64,000 nucleotides of DNA. It comes from Nocardioides potassii (lineage in GTDB: Bacteria > Actinomycetota > Actinomycetes > Propionibacteriales > Nocardioidaceae). The notes under the pieces are model-generated. The model ran no database searches and was not told the origin of the DNA. It was given only the letters and a program-made list of their open reading frames with translations. The stretch is from contig NZ_JAKJHZ010000007.1 in NCBI RefSeq assembly GCF_021648885.1, positions 186,001 to 250,000 on the forward strand, read 5' to 3'. The position numbers and the translations under genes are program-made. This document shows positions 16,541 to 25,922 of this stretch, one piece after another. Positions within the stretch are counted from its first letter, which is position 1. Each line of letters starts with the position of its first letter.

Positions 16541-19500
16541 TGGTGACGTCCGGCGAGTACTCGACGTCGACGAACGGGACGATCTTCGCCTGCTTCGGAC
16601 CGAAGGCGAGGTAGTCGTTGTTGTAGCCCCACCACGTCCCCCCGTAGCCCGAGATCGGCCCCTGGGCGATGACACCGCGGCTGAGCTGGACGTTCGCTAG
16701 TGCCGAGCTGTACTCGATGACGATCGAGTTCTTCCCGTCCACCAAGTAGTCGCTCACGTCGGCCACGGGCTTGGTCCAGCTGACGCCGCCGGTGTACTGG
16801 TCATGTCCGACCAGCGGGACCTGCTGTCCCGTTCCGTCGTCGATCGTGGGTCCGTCCACCCCCCCGACGTCGCGCCGTACCTTCGAGGGGTTGGTGCTGA
16901 CGTGCCCGCCGACCTTGGTCCCGTTGATCCAGACCTCCATCGACTCCTCGAGGGTGTCGCCGAAGTCGAGGTAGGCACCGGTCGCCGATCCGGCATCCCA
17001 GTCGAAGTCCGCTTCGTAGTGCCCGGTGCCGGACACGTTCTTGCCGATCTCCGGGATGTTGTTCCAGGTGGTCAGCGTGTCCAGCTGGACGTCGATCGGC
17101 CTCTTGACCGTGGAGGTTTTGCGGTTGGTGGTCGTGAGGCCGCCGATGGTCTCCGTCCGGGTCAGGTCGCCTGCCGTCGTGTTCGGGGTCCAGGACTCCA
17201 CCGTCAGGTCCCAGTCGGTGATGTCGTACGTGCTGGGCACCTCGACGTCCTGGGCCACGTCCGCTCCGTTGCTGAGCGCAGCGGTGACGGTGCCGCTCTC
17301 GTCCGTTCGCAGCGCGACACCGCGATCGGTGGCGTACGACGAGTCAGCATTGGTGTCCAGGACGTGCAGCTGCTCGTCGTCGACCTTCTCGAAGGCGAGG
17401 AGGTCGATGTTGTTGTAGTCGACGTCCACCGGCACGATCGTCCGGCCGCCCTCCCAGCGGTAGTCCGCCAGCTCGGTGACCTCACCGGTCCACGCGTCGA
17501 TCCGGTAGGGCACGAAGCGACCCTCGACCTCGACGTCGGTCGTGATGTTCTTGCCGAACTTGACGTTCCGGACAGACGGCTTGTTGGAGTACTGGTGGTA
17601 GCTGTCGTCGCCGTAGTTGTAGAGGTAGACGTAGCGGTTCCCGTCGGCGTCCTCACGCGTTTGGTTCAGCAGCTGCAGGTTGGGCTTCGGGTAGGCCGTG
17701 TAGGGCTCGACCCCGAGTTCCTGCAACTTCTCCATGACGTTGTCGTCGTACCCGCCCGGGGTGGACGAGAAGTAGTCGATGTTGTCGTAGACGGTGGCGG
17801 TACGGACCGTGCTGAGGGTCTTGAGCTCGTCGGTGACCTTCTTGAGGGCACCGTCCTTGCCGTCGTTGTAGGGGGTAGTGGACGCAGCGTCCTCCAGCAC
17901 GACGACCTTCAGGCCCCTCTTCGCCCAGGCGAGGATGCGCTTGGCGCCCTCGAGGTCGAGCCACTTCTGGTAGAGCACGACCGCCTTGTAGCCGGCCTGC
18001 TCGATGGTCTTGGTCTCGTCGTCGAAGCGCACGTCGTCGTCGAAGAGGAACCGAGGACTGAAGTAGTCGTACGTGTAGCCGTTGTCCTGCAGCTCGGTGG
18101 AGCGGTAGTAGACGCCTTGGTGCGCCTTCTGCCACTGCATCTGGGTGTTGTCGCTGCCGACACCGCCACCGAAGCGGACGCCCTGGGTCCAGTTCTGGTG
18201 GATGAACCCCACATCGGTGCGCGACACCCCGGTCTGCATCAGCTGTTGGACGCGCCCGAGGTGGGCGTTGAACTCGTCGTAGTCGCGCTTGCCCGGGTTG
18301 CGGTCACCGAAGTAGTGGAACTGGATGAAGGTGTTGCCGAACGGGTTGAACCCGGGCCAGGCGTAGTTGCCCACGCCGTAGTCCGCGGCCCACACGTGCC
18401 AGATGATCCGCTGGAAGCCGGCGGCGAACGTCGAGTAGGCGTCCTCGAGGTGCTTCTGGGGCGTGTAGTTGTAGGGGAAGTTGAAGGTGGCGCTCGTCTC
18501 GGACGACAGCACCTTGTTCTCCAGCTTCGCCGCACCGGTCCACAGCCGGAAGATGTCGACCTGGTTGTACTGGTTGAGGTTCTCGGCCTCGGGGTAGTCG
18601 ACGTCCATGGCCGGCTCGGAGATCTCCAGGGGCTTTCCGTACGAGATCTGCGCGCGGGTCTCGATGCCGACCGAGTTCAGCCACTCCTTCATCGGCCGCA
18701 GCATGCGCTCCCGGTAGAGCTGGGTCTGCACGTCCAGGAGGTCGTTGATGATGCCCTGACGGCGCTTCTCGTCACCCTCAAGTCGGTAGGTGCCGGTGTC
18801 GTTGAGGCGGTGGTAGGGGTTGGCGACGCTCGCAGAGACACCGCTCGCGAGGAACAGGTAGGGCGTGATGTCGTATCCCTTGCGCTTCTGGAACTCCGTC
18901 GCCATGTCCTCGGACCACCAGGTCATCCCACCCGTGCCGTAGGTGATCTCGAGCGAGTCCATGAACAGCTGGACGTCACCAGCCTTGATCTTCGCGGCCA
19001 GCGCGGGATCGCTGAGGTAGTGCTGCTCCCAGAAAGTCCTGAGCGCCTGCACACCCCTCATATCGAAGTAGTTCGTCGCGTAGCTGGGCTGCGCGGCCGG
19101 GGCGGACGTCTGGTAGGTGCCTTGCGTCCAGAGCGAGAAGATCCGATAGGTCCCATCCGCCGGAGCGGTCCAGTTGAGGTTCTGCGTCCACACGTCCGCC
19201 CCCTGCGTGACCCGTGACTTCAGGTTCACGTAGCTGGAGGGATCCACGTTGTTGCCCGTGGTGACCCGGTAGGCATAGGCCGTCACGAACTTCGCGCCTG
19301 CACGGCGAGCGTTGGCCGCGGGGGCCTGGAGGGTCGTCACGCTCTGGCCCGCCCCCACCGTGGAGGTCGCCATGGTCAGGTTCTGCATGGCGGCCTGGCT
19401 GCTCGGGTCGAGACCGGGCACGTTGGACGTGGCCCAGTTGGTGCCCGAGGTGAGGTAGACGCTCATCCCTAGGTCGAGCAACTTGTTCATGAGCAGGTTC

Positions 19501-19886
19501 CACTTGTGGGTCCACATCTCGGAGCCGTACGCGTAGCTGGCGTCAGGGGCGCCGCTGTCGCTCTGCATGCACAGCTCCACGCCGCGAAAACCCGCGTCGT
19601 ACAACGACTGCACCTGCTCGAGAAGCACCTCGTCGGTGTGCGCAGCCTCGCCGAGCCACCACCGCACGTCGGTGCTGTAGACCCGGTCGGGATCGACGTA
19701 CTTGGCCTCGAGCTCCCTCGCGAAGGCGGAGCTCTTCTCCACCGGCGGCGCCATCAGGACCACAGCGGCAGGCGGTGTCGGCTCGGCCGACGCCGTGAAT
19801 GGGACCAGCGCAGACGCGGCCAGTGCGGTGGCGACGAGCAGGACGGCTGGTCGACCTCGTCGTGGCGATCTCGGTGTGGTGGGCAC
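16194..19886 (-). CDS. Secreted GH106-like glycoside hydrolase, paralogue of the gene at 7866
   Basis: Protein of 1230 residues from a GTG at 19886 with GGGAG upstream. It is a full-length paralogue of the 7866 gene: signal peptide (1-34), catalytic region starting DVRWWLGEAAHTD, GFRGVELCMQSD, SGTNWATSNVPG, then lectin-like sandwich, Pro/Thr linker and the shared C-terminal module. The two differ throughout the body, so the duplication is not recent, whereas the 3' modules are nearly the same. A perfect LacI-type operator lies 53 bp before the start. With the GH78-like gene it forms a likely two-gene operon ending at the hairpin at 12848. Confidence 0.8.
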   Translation of the reverse strand: MPTTPRSPRRGRPAVLLVATALAASALVPFTASAEPTPPAAVVLMAPPVEKSSAFARELEAKYVDPDRVYSTDVRWWLGEAAHTDEVLLEQVQSLYDAGFRGVELCMQSDSGAPDASYAYGSEMWTHKWNLLMNKLLDLGMSVYLTSGTNWATSNVPGLDPSSQAAMQNLTMATSTVGAGQSVTTLQAPAANARRAGAKFVTAYAYRVTTGNNVDPSSYVNLKSRVTQGADVWTQNLNWTAPADGTYRIFSLWTQGTYQTSAPAAQPSYATNYFDMRGVQALRTFWEQHYLSDPALAAKIKAGDVQLFMDSLEITYGTGGMTWWSEDMATEFQKRKGYDITPYLFLASGVSASVANPYHRLNDTGTYRLEGDEKRRQGIINDLLDVQTQLYRERMLRPMKEWLNSVGIETRAQISYGKPLEISEPAMDVDYPEAENLNQYNQVDIFRLWTGAAKLENKVLSSETSATFNFPYNYTPQKHLEDAYSTFAAGFQRIIWHVWAADYGVGNYAWPGFNPFGNTFIQFHYFGDRNPGKRDYDEFNAHLGRVQQLMQTGVSRTDVGFIHQNWTQGVRFGGGVGSDNTQMQWQKAHQGVYYRSTELQDNGYTYDYFSPRFLFDDDVRFDDETKTIEQAGYKAVVLYQKWLDLEGAKRILAWAKRGLKVVVLEDAASTTPYNDGKDGALKKVTDELKTLSTVRTATVYDNIDYFSSTPGGYDDNVMEKLQELGVEPYTAYPKPNLQLLNQTREDADGNRYVYLYNYGDDSYHQYSNKPSVRNVKFGKNITTDVEVEGRFVPYRIDAWTGEVTELADYRWEGGRTIVPVDVDYNNIDLLAFEKVDDEQLHVLDTNADSSYATDRGVALRTDESGTVTAALSNGADVAQDVEVPSTYDITDWDLTVESWTPNTTAGDLTRTETIGGLTTTNRKTSTVKRPIDVQLDTLTTWNNIPEIGKNVSGTGHYEADFDWDAGSATGAYLDFGDTLEESMEVWINGTKVGGHVSTNPSKVRRDVGGVDGPTIDDGTGQQVPLVGHDQYTGGVSWTKPVADVSDYLVDGKNSIVIEYSSALANVQLSRGVIAQGPISGYGGTWWGYNNDYLAFGPKQAKIVPFVDVEYSPDVTTPPTTVPPSTLPPTTVPPTTVPPVPLPPQAAAKVRVRDKVRAGKMLKIRGRDLSVTKVSITLGGKKLGTAKVEDGRFVVTRKVPKNLSGKAVLRVLDRSGDVLVRTTVKVLRSKG

Positions 19887-19938
19887 GTCTATTTCTCCCT
19901 GGACGGACGGACGAGCGGCACCGTGACTGCGCTATCCG

Positions 19939-19950
19939 TGAAAGGTTTCA
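19939..19950. promoter_or_regulatory. LacI-type operator before a hydrolase operon
   Basis: TGAAAGGTTTCA has 5-bp inverted arms with a 2-bp centre. The same 12 bases occur at 34558 before the sugar transporter operon, next to the LacI regulator gene. It lies between the leftward GH106-like gene and the rightward winged-helix regulator and could serve either. Confidence 0.65.
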
Positions 19951-20169
19951 ATCGTGAGGAGTGTCACATCGTCGGGCCCCTTCCGCAAGAGAGACTTCAA
20001 TCAAATTCTCAGATGTCCGGAAGCGGTCACGACGCTATGGAGCAGCGCAGATCTCAGAGACAACGGTCAAGCGATAACCCGGGCTCCGGCCCACGACGTC
20101 CGCGCTGTCAGAGTCCCTGACCCCGCCTGTGCCTGCACGTGGACACCGTTCTGCGCGGGGTGCGCGGTG

Positions 20170-21219
20170 GTGAGCGTCCGACGATCCAAGGCCCGCGGCC
20201 AGTCGAGGCCGGGCGTGGCTGACCGGCTTGGTGAGGTTGAGCGAGAATGGGGCGTGCACTCGACAGACGCGCTGGCTGGCTCGACTCGTGCCTCCACCGT
20301 GGACCTCCTGGTGGCCATTCGGGAAGCGGCCATCGGACGCGGCCACCGGCGCAGCCTGTGGGACGTCACGGGCTTCGATCTACCCGGTACGGAGCGCTGG
20401 GTGCTGCACGCGGTTCCGGGCGACTTCTTCGTGCCGCTGGCGCACGTGGCACGCTCCGTCGGATCCCCACTGCCTGTCGTGAGCCGGGCGTGCGCGAACC
20501 TGGCCGACCGCGGCCTGCTCGTGCGGCTTCCCGACCCGCGGGACCGCCGTCGCATGCTCATCGGCCTGACCGACGAGACCGTCGATGCCCTGGCGAGCTG
20601 GGCCGAGGCGTGGCCGAGCAGGTACGTCCAGGCGGTCGCGGACTGGCCCGCCGAGCACGTCCGCTCCCTCGACGAGTGGCTCAGGCTGGTGGCGGCATCC
20701 TTGGCCGACCAGCACCCCTCGTCCATGTCCCCGATGAGGAGACACGTGGTCGAACCCGCAACCGACCGCGGCCTCCCCTCTCACCTCAGACACTTCAGGT
20801 CGACGATCGAGCTGCTCGTTCCCGTTGCAGGACGACTGGACCTGCAGAGCTCCGCCAAGCCTCGACTACCGACTCCCATCCAGACTGCGCTGCTGCACCT
20901 GCTGCTGGCCGTCCGAGCGGAGCCGGCCACCGCGGCCGAGCTGTCGGTCGCCAACGACATCGATGCCAGCCTCGTCCGCCGCAGGCTGGATGCGCTGATC
21001 GGGCTCAGGCTCGTGACCGCCGAGAAGCGCGTAGCAGCCGGCGGCAGGCAGACGGTCTTCAGCCCCAGCGACGAAGGACGGGAGGTGGCCTCTCAGTTCC
21101 TCGCCGACCTCGCCTCCGCACTTCCCGACGTGCCAGACCGGCTGGTCAGCGACGGCCTCGCACCGTTGATCGCGGACTTCACCGCGACGTTGGTGAGCGG
21201 GTCCGGCTACTCGTCATAG
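20170..21219 (+). CDS. Regulator with two MarR-like winged-helix domains
   Basis: About 349 residues from the GTG chosen here. Several other starts (19954, 20167, 20251) are possible and none has a convincing ribosome site. The first winged-helix domain (FVPLAHVARSVGSPLPVVSR, then GLLVRLPDPRDRRRMLIGLTDE) resembles MarR with its DxRxRR wing. The second (about 225-320) has AELSVANDIDASLVRRRLDAL and a wing with KRVAAGGRQTVF. Two such domains in one chain suggests an intramolecular pseudo-dimer. It is convergent with lutC and divergent from the GH106-like gene across an operator. The ligand is unknown; the position suggests a role in the rhamnose locus. Confidence 0.65.
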   Translation: MSVRRSKARGQSRPGVADRLGEVEREWGVHSTDALAGSTRASTVDLLVAIREAAIGRGHRRSLWDVTGFDLPGTERWVLHAVPGDFFVPLAHVARSVGSPLPVVSRACANLADRGLLVRLPDPRDRRRMLIGLTDETVDALASWAEAWPSRYVQAVADWPAEHVRSLDEWLRLVAASLADQHPSSMSPMRRHVVEPATDRGLPSHLRHFRSTIELLVPVAGRLDLQSSAKPRLPTPIQTALLHLLLAVRAEPATAAELSVANDIDASLVRRRLDALIGLRLVTAEKRVAAGGRQTVFSPSDEGREVASQFLADLASALPDVPDRLVSDGLAPLIADFTATLVSGSGYSS

Positions 21220-21282
21220 ACGTCGTCGATCGGTCCCAGCCGCGGTTTGTTGCGCGCCATCCGGACCGTGTCCTGCACGAAC

Positions 21283-21870
21283 TCAGGCAACGACCACCAC
21301 GTGCAGGGTCCGCGGGCCGTGGACGCCCTCGACCCGGTCGAGCTCGATGTCGCTGGTGGCGGACGGGCCGCTGATCCAGGTGAGCGGTCGCGCAGGGTCG
21401 AGAAGTGCGATGGCGTCGGGGACGTCTGCGACGACCTGCGAGGAGTCGACGATGCAGACGTGGAGGTCGGGCACGAGGCTGATCACGCGGCGGCCCTGGT
21501 CGGGCTGGTGGTCCAGCACGATGGTGCCGGTCTCGGCGATGCCGACGGCGGCCCGGGTGACGACGGCGTCGATGCCGTCGAGCTCGATCGAAGTGAGGCC
21601 GTGGTCGACGACGGAGCCGGCGACGTCGAGGCCGAGGCCGGGAGGGACGACGGCCTGCGCGCCGTTCAGCACCTCGGCCACGAGGCCGTCCAGCTCGGCG
21701 GGCGTGCAGCGTGTCACCTCGGCGCGGTAGTCCTCGACCCGCTCCACGAACAGCGCCACGAGGTCGCCGCGATCGGGAGCCCGTGGGGCCGGAGGTACGG
21801 CGACCGCGGGCGACACGCCGTCCAGCGCGGACCGGACACGCCGGAGGATCTCGTCCCGTGCGCTCGTCAT
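21283..21870 (-). CDS. lutC: Lactate utilisation protein C
   Basis: Protein of 195 residues of the LUD family. Its ATG overlaps the lutB stop (ATGA). Family features are GIAETGTIVLDHQPDQGRR and the closing GVHGPRTLHVVVV. LutABC together oxidise L-lactate to pyruvate in the cytoplasm or at the membrane; the exact electron acceptor is not known from sequence. It is the last gene of the long leftward run that begins at the sugar transporter ATPase. Confidence 0.9.
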   Translation of the reverse strand: MTSARDEILRRVRSALDGVSPAVAVPPAPRAPDRGDLVALFVERVEDYRAEVTRCTPAELDGLVAEVLNGAQAVVPPGLGLDVAGSVVDHGLTSIELDGIDAVVTRAAVGIAETGTIVLDHQPDQGRRVISLVPDLHVCIVDSSQVVADVPDAIALLDPARPLTWISGPSATSDIELDRVEGVHGPRTLHVVVVA

Positions 21871-23357
21871 CGGCCCTCCCCGAACTGGCCACCGTCGGTG
21901 CGGTCCCACCACGCGCGGAAGGACTCCTCGGGCGGTGCGGGCAGGTCGCGCGCGCCGGTCCAGCCGGCGGCCGGCCCGGGCAGGCGGCCCGCGGCGGCAC
22001 GGCCGCCGGGCAACGTCGTACGGGAGAAGCGGGACATGACCCGGCCCGCGAGCCCGGACGCGCGCTCGGCCCAGGCCAGCCGGCGCGAGTCGGAGAACGC
22101 CCACGCGGCGGCCTTCATCGCCACCGCCTCGGCCTTGGGCCGGCGGTCGTCGCGATGCGAGTCGACCACCGCCGCGCGCTGGTCGACGAGCACCGACGGG
22201 ATGTCGATCCGCACCGGGCAGACCTCGAAGCACGCGCCGCACAGCGAGGAGGCGTAGGGCAGGGAGGCGGTCTGCTCGTCCGAGACGCCCTTGAGGAGCG
22301 GGTTGAGGATGGCGCCGATCGGGCCCGGGTAGACCGAGCCGTAGGCGTGACCGCCGGTGCGCTCGTAGACCGGGCAGACGTTGAGACAGGCCGAGCAGCG
22401 GATGCACCGCAGCGCCTGGCGGCCGACGTCGTCGGCGAGGGCGCGGGTGCGGCCGTTGTCGAGCAGCACGACGTGGACCTCCTGCGGCCCGTCGCCGGGG
22501 TGCACCCCGGACCACGTCGAGGTGTAGGGGTTCATCCGCTCGCCGGTGGACGAGCGCGGCAGCAGCCGGAGCATCGGGTCGAGGTCGGACCAGGTGGCCA
22601 CGACCTTCTCGATGCCGACCACGCTGATGAGCACTTCGGGGAGCGTCAGGCACATGCGGCCGTTGCCCTCGGACTCCACCACGACGAGGGTCCCGGTGTC
22701 GGCAACGGCGAAGTTCGCGCCGCTCACCGCGACCTTGGCCCGCAGGAACTTCTCGCGCATGTGCTCGCGCGCGGCTCCGGCGAGGGCCGCGGGGTCGTCG
22801 CTGAGGTCGTCGGGGGCCGGTCGGCCCGAGGCGGCCATGCGGGTGCGGAAGATCTCGCGGATCTCCGCCCGGTTGCGGTGAATGGCCGGCACGAGGATGT
22901 GCGACGGGAGGTCGTCACCGAGCTGCACGATGAGCTCGGCGAGGTCGGTCTCCCAGGCGGCGATGCCCTCGCGCTCGAGGTGGTCGTTGAGGCCGATCTC
23001 GAGGGTGGCCATCGACTTCACCTTGACGACCTCGTCGACCTGGTGGGACTTCGCGACCTGCGCGACGATCTCGCACGCCTCCTCGGCGTCGCGGGCCCAG
23101 TGCACGACGGCACCCGCCCGGATCAGCGACTCCTCGAGCGTCTCGAGGTGGGTCGCGAGGTCGCGCAGCGCGGCCTCCTTGACGCCGGCGCCGGCGAGCC
23201 GGAGCGCCTCCCACTCCTCCACCTCCCCCACGACCTGCGCCCGCTTGTCACGGATCGTGTGGGTGGCATGGGCGAGGTTGCGCCGCAGCTGGGTGTTGCC
23301 GAGCGCGGCGCGCGCGGCGGTCGGGAAGGCCGGCATGCCGACGAAGGTGCCGCTCAT
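21867..23357 (-). CDS. lutB: Lactate utilisation iron-sulfur protein B
   Basis: Protein of 496 residues, with an N-terminal LUD domain (about 60-300; VAVSGANFAVADTGTLVVVE) and a ferredoxin-like part with two 4Fe-4S motifs, CIRCSACLNVCPVY near 315 and CGACFEVCPV near 370. The C-terminus is basic and loosely ordered. It overlaps lutA and lutC by 4 bp at each end, so the three are translationally coupled. It is expected to pass electrons from L-lactate oxidation. Confidence 0.93.
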   Translation of the reverse strand: MSGTFVGMPAFPTAARAALGNTQLRRNLAHATHTIRDKRAQVVGEVEEWEALRLAGAGVKEAALRDLATHLETLEESLIRAGAVVHWARDAEEACEIVAQVAKSHQVDEVVKVKSMATLEIGLNDHLEREGIAAWETDLAELIVQLGDDLPSHILVPAIHRNRAEIREIFRTRMAASGRPAPDDLSDDPAALAGAAREHMREKFLRAKVAVSGANFAVADTGTLVVVESEGNGRMCLTLPEVLISVVGIEKVVATWSDLDPMLRLLPRSSTGERMNPYTSTWSGVHPGDGPQEVHVVLLDNGRTRALADDVGRQALRCIRCSACLNVCPVYERTGGHAYGSVYPGPIGAILNPLLKGVSDEQTASLPYASSLCGACFEVCPVRIDIPSVLVDQRAAVVDSHRDDRRPKAEAVAMKAAAWAFSDSRRLAWAERASGLAGRVMSRFSRTTLPGGRAAAGRLPGPAAGWTGARDLPAPPEESFRAWWDRTDGGQFGEGR

Positions 23358-24139
23358 GCAAGGTCACCAGCCCGCTCGCCGACGACGGGCCCGTCGGACT
23401 CGCCCTCGGTCTCCTCGGTGCTGGCGAGGATCTCGGCGAGGTGCATGACGCGTACGCCGGCGCGCTGGCGCGACAGCATCCCGCCGATGTGCATCAGGCA
23501 GGAGTTGTCCCCCGCGACGAGCACCTCGGCTCCGGTGTCGCGGACGTGGCGCGCCTTGTCGGCACCCATCGCCACCGACGTGTCGGCGTTCTTCAGGGCG
23601 AAGGTGCCGCCGAAGCCGCAGCACTCGGTCGCGTGCGGCAGGTCGACGAGCGTGAGGCCCCGCACCGCCTCGAGCAGGCGCTGCGGCCGGTCGCCGACCC
23701 CGAGCATCCGCAGGCTGTGGCAGGTGGGGTGGTAGGTCACCCGGTGCGGGAAGTAGGCGCCGACGTCCGTGACGCCGAGCACGTCGACGAGGAACTCCGA
23801 CAGCTCGTAGGTCCGTGGCCCGGTCTCGGCGACGGCGGCCTGCAGCACGGCGTCGCCGGACCGCTCGGCGACGATGGAGTGCTGGTGGCGGGCGGAGCCG
23901 GCGCACGAGCCCGACGGCGTGACGATGGCGTCGTACCCCGCGAACGCGTCGACGAAGGTCCGCACCACCGGCACTGCCTCGTCGAGGTAGCCGGTGTTGA
24001 CCATCGGCTGCCCGCAGCAGGTCTGCGCCCGCGGGAAGTCGACGTCGACCCCGAGGCGGCGCAGCAACCGCACGACGGCCTTCCCCGTGTCGGGGAACAT
24101 CGCGTCGTTGACGCAGGTGACCTGGAGGGCGACCCTCAC
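23354..24139 (-). CDS. lutA: Lactate utilisation protein A (CCG-motif oxidoreductase)
   Basis: Protein of 261 residues, beginning VRVALQVTCVNDAMFPDTG; the GTG at 24139 has AGGAGCAGGGA upstream. Two Cys-rich CCG motifs are visible: TCCGQPMVNTGY near 57 and ECCGFGGTF near 185, with CxxC-like PSGSCAGS and CLMHIGG elements between and after. Such motifs bind an unusual Fe-S centre in GlpC/HdrB relatives. It starts 37 bp after the LuxR-type gene, so the Lut genes continue the rhamnose operon. Confidence 0.92.
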   Translation of the reverse strand: MRVALQVTCVNDAMFPDTGKAVVRLLRRLGVDVDFPRAQTCCGQPMVNTGYLDEAVPVVRTFVDAFAGYDAIVTPSGSCAGSARHQHSIVAERSGDAVLQAAVAETGPRTYELSEFLVDVLGVTDVGAYFPHRVTYHPTCHSLRMLGVGDRPQRLLEAVRGLTLVDLPHATECCGFGGTFALKNADTSVAMGADKARHVRDTGAEVLVAGDNSCLMHIGGMLSRQRAGVRVMHLAEILASTEETEGESDGPVVGERAGDLA

Positions 24140-24176
24140 GTCCCTGCTCCTCTCGTCTCGTTCGTTCGTGGCCTGC

Positions 24177-24401
24177 TCAGAACAGTCCGTGCCGCACGGC
24201 CCACACGATCGCCTCGATCGTGGTCTCGCACCCCACCTTGTCGCACGCACTCCGCGCCTTGCGGCGCACGGTCCGCTCGGACACCTCGAGCTTGCGGGCC
24301 ACGACGTCGATCGTGTCACCCTCCGCCATCAGGCGCAGGACGTAGACCTCCACCGCCGTGAGCCGGTCGTGCGCGGCCTCTCGCTCCTCGGTGGCCCCCA
24401 T
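24177..24401 (-). CDS. Stand-alone LuxR-type DNA-binding domain
   Basis: Only 74 residues long: a LuxR/GerE helix-turn-helix (EVYVLRLMAEGDTIDVVARKL, then SERTVRRKARSACDKVGC) with no receiver or ligand domain. The ATG lies 3 bp after the rhaB stop. RRKARSACDKVG replaces the usual KTHxxxIxxKLG of recognition helix 4, so it is a divergent member. It may tune the shift from rhamnose to lactate oxidation or bind with another regulator. The basis is position only. Confidence 0.8.
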   Translation of the reverse strand: MGATEEREAAHDRLTAVEVYVLRLMAEGDTIDVVARKLEVSERTVRRKARSACDKVGCETTIEAIVWAVRHGLF

Positions 24402-24404
24402 GCC

Positions 24405-25922
24405 CTACCCCGCGGGTTCCGGTCCGACGCGCCGGTCGGCGGCGTCCCAGTCGAGGCCGGGGCGCGGGTCGTGTCGTCGTACGTCGTGGGTCTCACGGAC
24501 GAGGGCGCGCATCGCGGCGAGGTCGGGCAGGTCGGCGCCGAGGGCGCGCGCCTGCACCAGCGCGTTGCCGAGAGCGGCGGCCTCGCCCGGACCGGCGAGC
24601 ACGGGGACGCCGAGGGCGTCCGCGGTGAGCTGGCAGAGCAGGTGGTTGTGGGAGCCACCCCCGACGACGTGCACGACCTCGAGGTCGCGACCAGCCAGGC
24701 GCGCAGCGGTGCGGAGGTGACGCCGGTAGGCCAGGGCGAGGCTGTCGAGGACGCAGCGGGTGATCTCGCCCGGGGTCTGCGGCAGCGGCTCGCCGGCAGC
24801 GCGGGCCAGCCCGACGACGCGCTCCGGCATCGGGTCGGTCGCGCTGCCGGGACCGAGCAGCGAGGGGTGATTGATGTCGACCACCGTGCGCAGCGGTGCG
24901 GCTGTGCTCGCCCCCGCGAGCAGGGAGGCGAGGTCGGTGGCCGGGGTGCCCCGGTCACGCCAGGCCCGCAGGCACTCCGAGAGCACCCAGAGACCCATCA
25001 CGTTCTTGAGGAAGCGCACCGTGCCGTCGACGCCGCCCTCGTTGGTGAAGTCGGCGCGGCGGGCGTCCTCGGTGAGCACCGGCGCGTCGAGCTCGAGGCC
25101 GACGAGCGACCAGGTGCCGGACGAGATGTAGCCGAACGACGAGCCGGCCTCCGCGGGTACAGCGACCACGGCGGAGGCGGTGTCGTGCGACCCGACCGCG
25201 ACGACGGGGACGTCGGGTGCGAGCCCGAGGTCGGCGGCGACCTCCGGCCGCAGTGGACCCACCACGCTCCCGGCGTCGCGCAGCGGCGGCAGGATCGACC
25301 AGGGCAGCTCGAGGCGGCGGGCGAGGTCGCTCGACCACTCGCCCGTCGTCACGTCCAGCAGGCCGGTCGTGGACGCGTTGGTGCGCTCGGCCCCGACCTC
25401 GCCGGTCAGCCAGTAGGCGAGCAGGTCGGGGAGCAGCAGGAGGGTGTGGGCCGACTCGAGCGCCGCGGTGCCGCGCGCGGCCACGAGCTGGAACACGGTG
25501 TTGAACGACAGCTGCTGCAGCCCGTTGACGGCGTACTGCTCCTGCACCTCGATGGTCTTCGCGACGAGCTCGGGCACGTCGCGGGTGCGGGGGTCGCGGT
25601 GGCTGTGGGGGTTGCCGAGCAGCTCGCCGTCACGGTCGAGCAGCCCGTAGTCGACAGCCCACGAGTCGATGCCGATGCCGTGGAGCTCGCCTGTGCGGGC
25701 GACCTCCGCGATGCCGGAGAGCACCTCGCGGTGGATGCCGAGGACGTCCCAGAACAGCGAGCCGCCGACCGGCACGCCGCCGTTGGGGAACCGGTGCACC
25801 TCCTTGAGGGAGAGGTGCCCCGGTCCCACGCCGGCGGCCATCACGCGGCCGCTCGTCGCCCCGAGGTCGACGGCAGCGACGCGGTGGGGTTTCGAGGCTC
25901 GCTTCGCTCGCACCTCAACCAC
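24405..25922 (-). CDS. rhaB: L-rhamnulokinase
   Basis: FGGY-family sugar kinase of 505 residues, phosphorylating L-rhamnulose at C1 with ATP. The N-terminal phosphate loop reads AAVDLGATSGRV near residue 16; GIDSWAVDYGLLD near 90, NASTTGLLD near 165, GSHDTASAVVAVP near 235 and SSGTWSLVG near 255 match rhamnulokinase rather than xylulokinase or glycerol kinase. The GTG used (25922) lies 12 bp after the aldolase gene stop and inside a repeat element, so the first 13 or so residues are repeat-encoded. No strong ribosome site is seen. Coupling to the gene upstream is likely. Confidence 0.92.
   Translation of the reverse strand: MVEVRAKRASKPHRVAAVDLGATSGRVMAAGVGPGHLSLKEVHRFPNGGVPVGGSLFWDVLGIHREVLSGIAEVARTGELHGIGIDSWAVDYGLLDRDGELLGNPHSHRDPRTRDVPELVAKTIEVQEQYAVNGLQQLSFNTVFQLVAARGTAALESAHTLLLLPDLLAYWLTGEVGAERTNASTTGLLDVTTGEWSSDLARRLELPWSILPPLRDAGSVVGPLRPEVAADLGLAPDVPVVAVGSHDTASAVVAVPAEAGSSFGYISSGTWSLVGLELDAPVLTEDARRADFTNEGGVDGTVRFLKNVMGLWVLSECLRAWRDRGTPATDLASLLAGASTAAPLRTVVDINHPSLLGPGSATDPMPERVVGLARAAGEPLPQTPGEITRCVLDSLALAYRRHLRTAARLAGRDLEVVHVVGGGSHNHLLCQLTADALGVPVLAGPGEAAALGNALVQARALGADLPDLAAMRALVRETHDVRRHDPRPGLDWDAADRRVGPEPAG

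Noticed and set aside
7866..19886. Sortase anchoring of the secreted hydrolases
   Set aside because: No LPxTG, hydrophobic tail or lipobox is found at the C-terminus or N-terminus. The shared C-terminal module is soluble in character.
19954..20169. Upstream extension of the tandem winged-helix regulator
   Set aside because: The added 72 residues are Cys/Arg/Ala-rich with no domain and would place the start 4 bp from the LacI-type operator.
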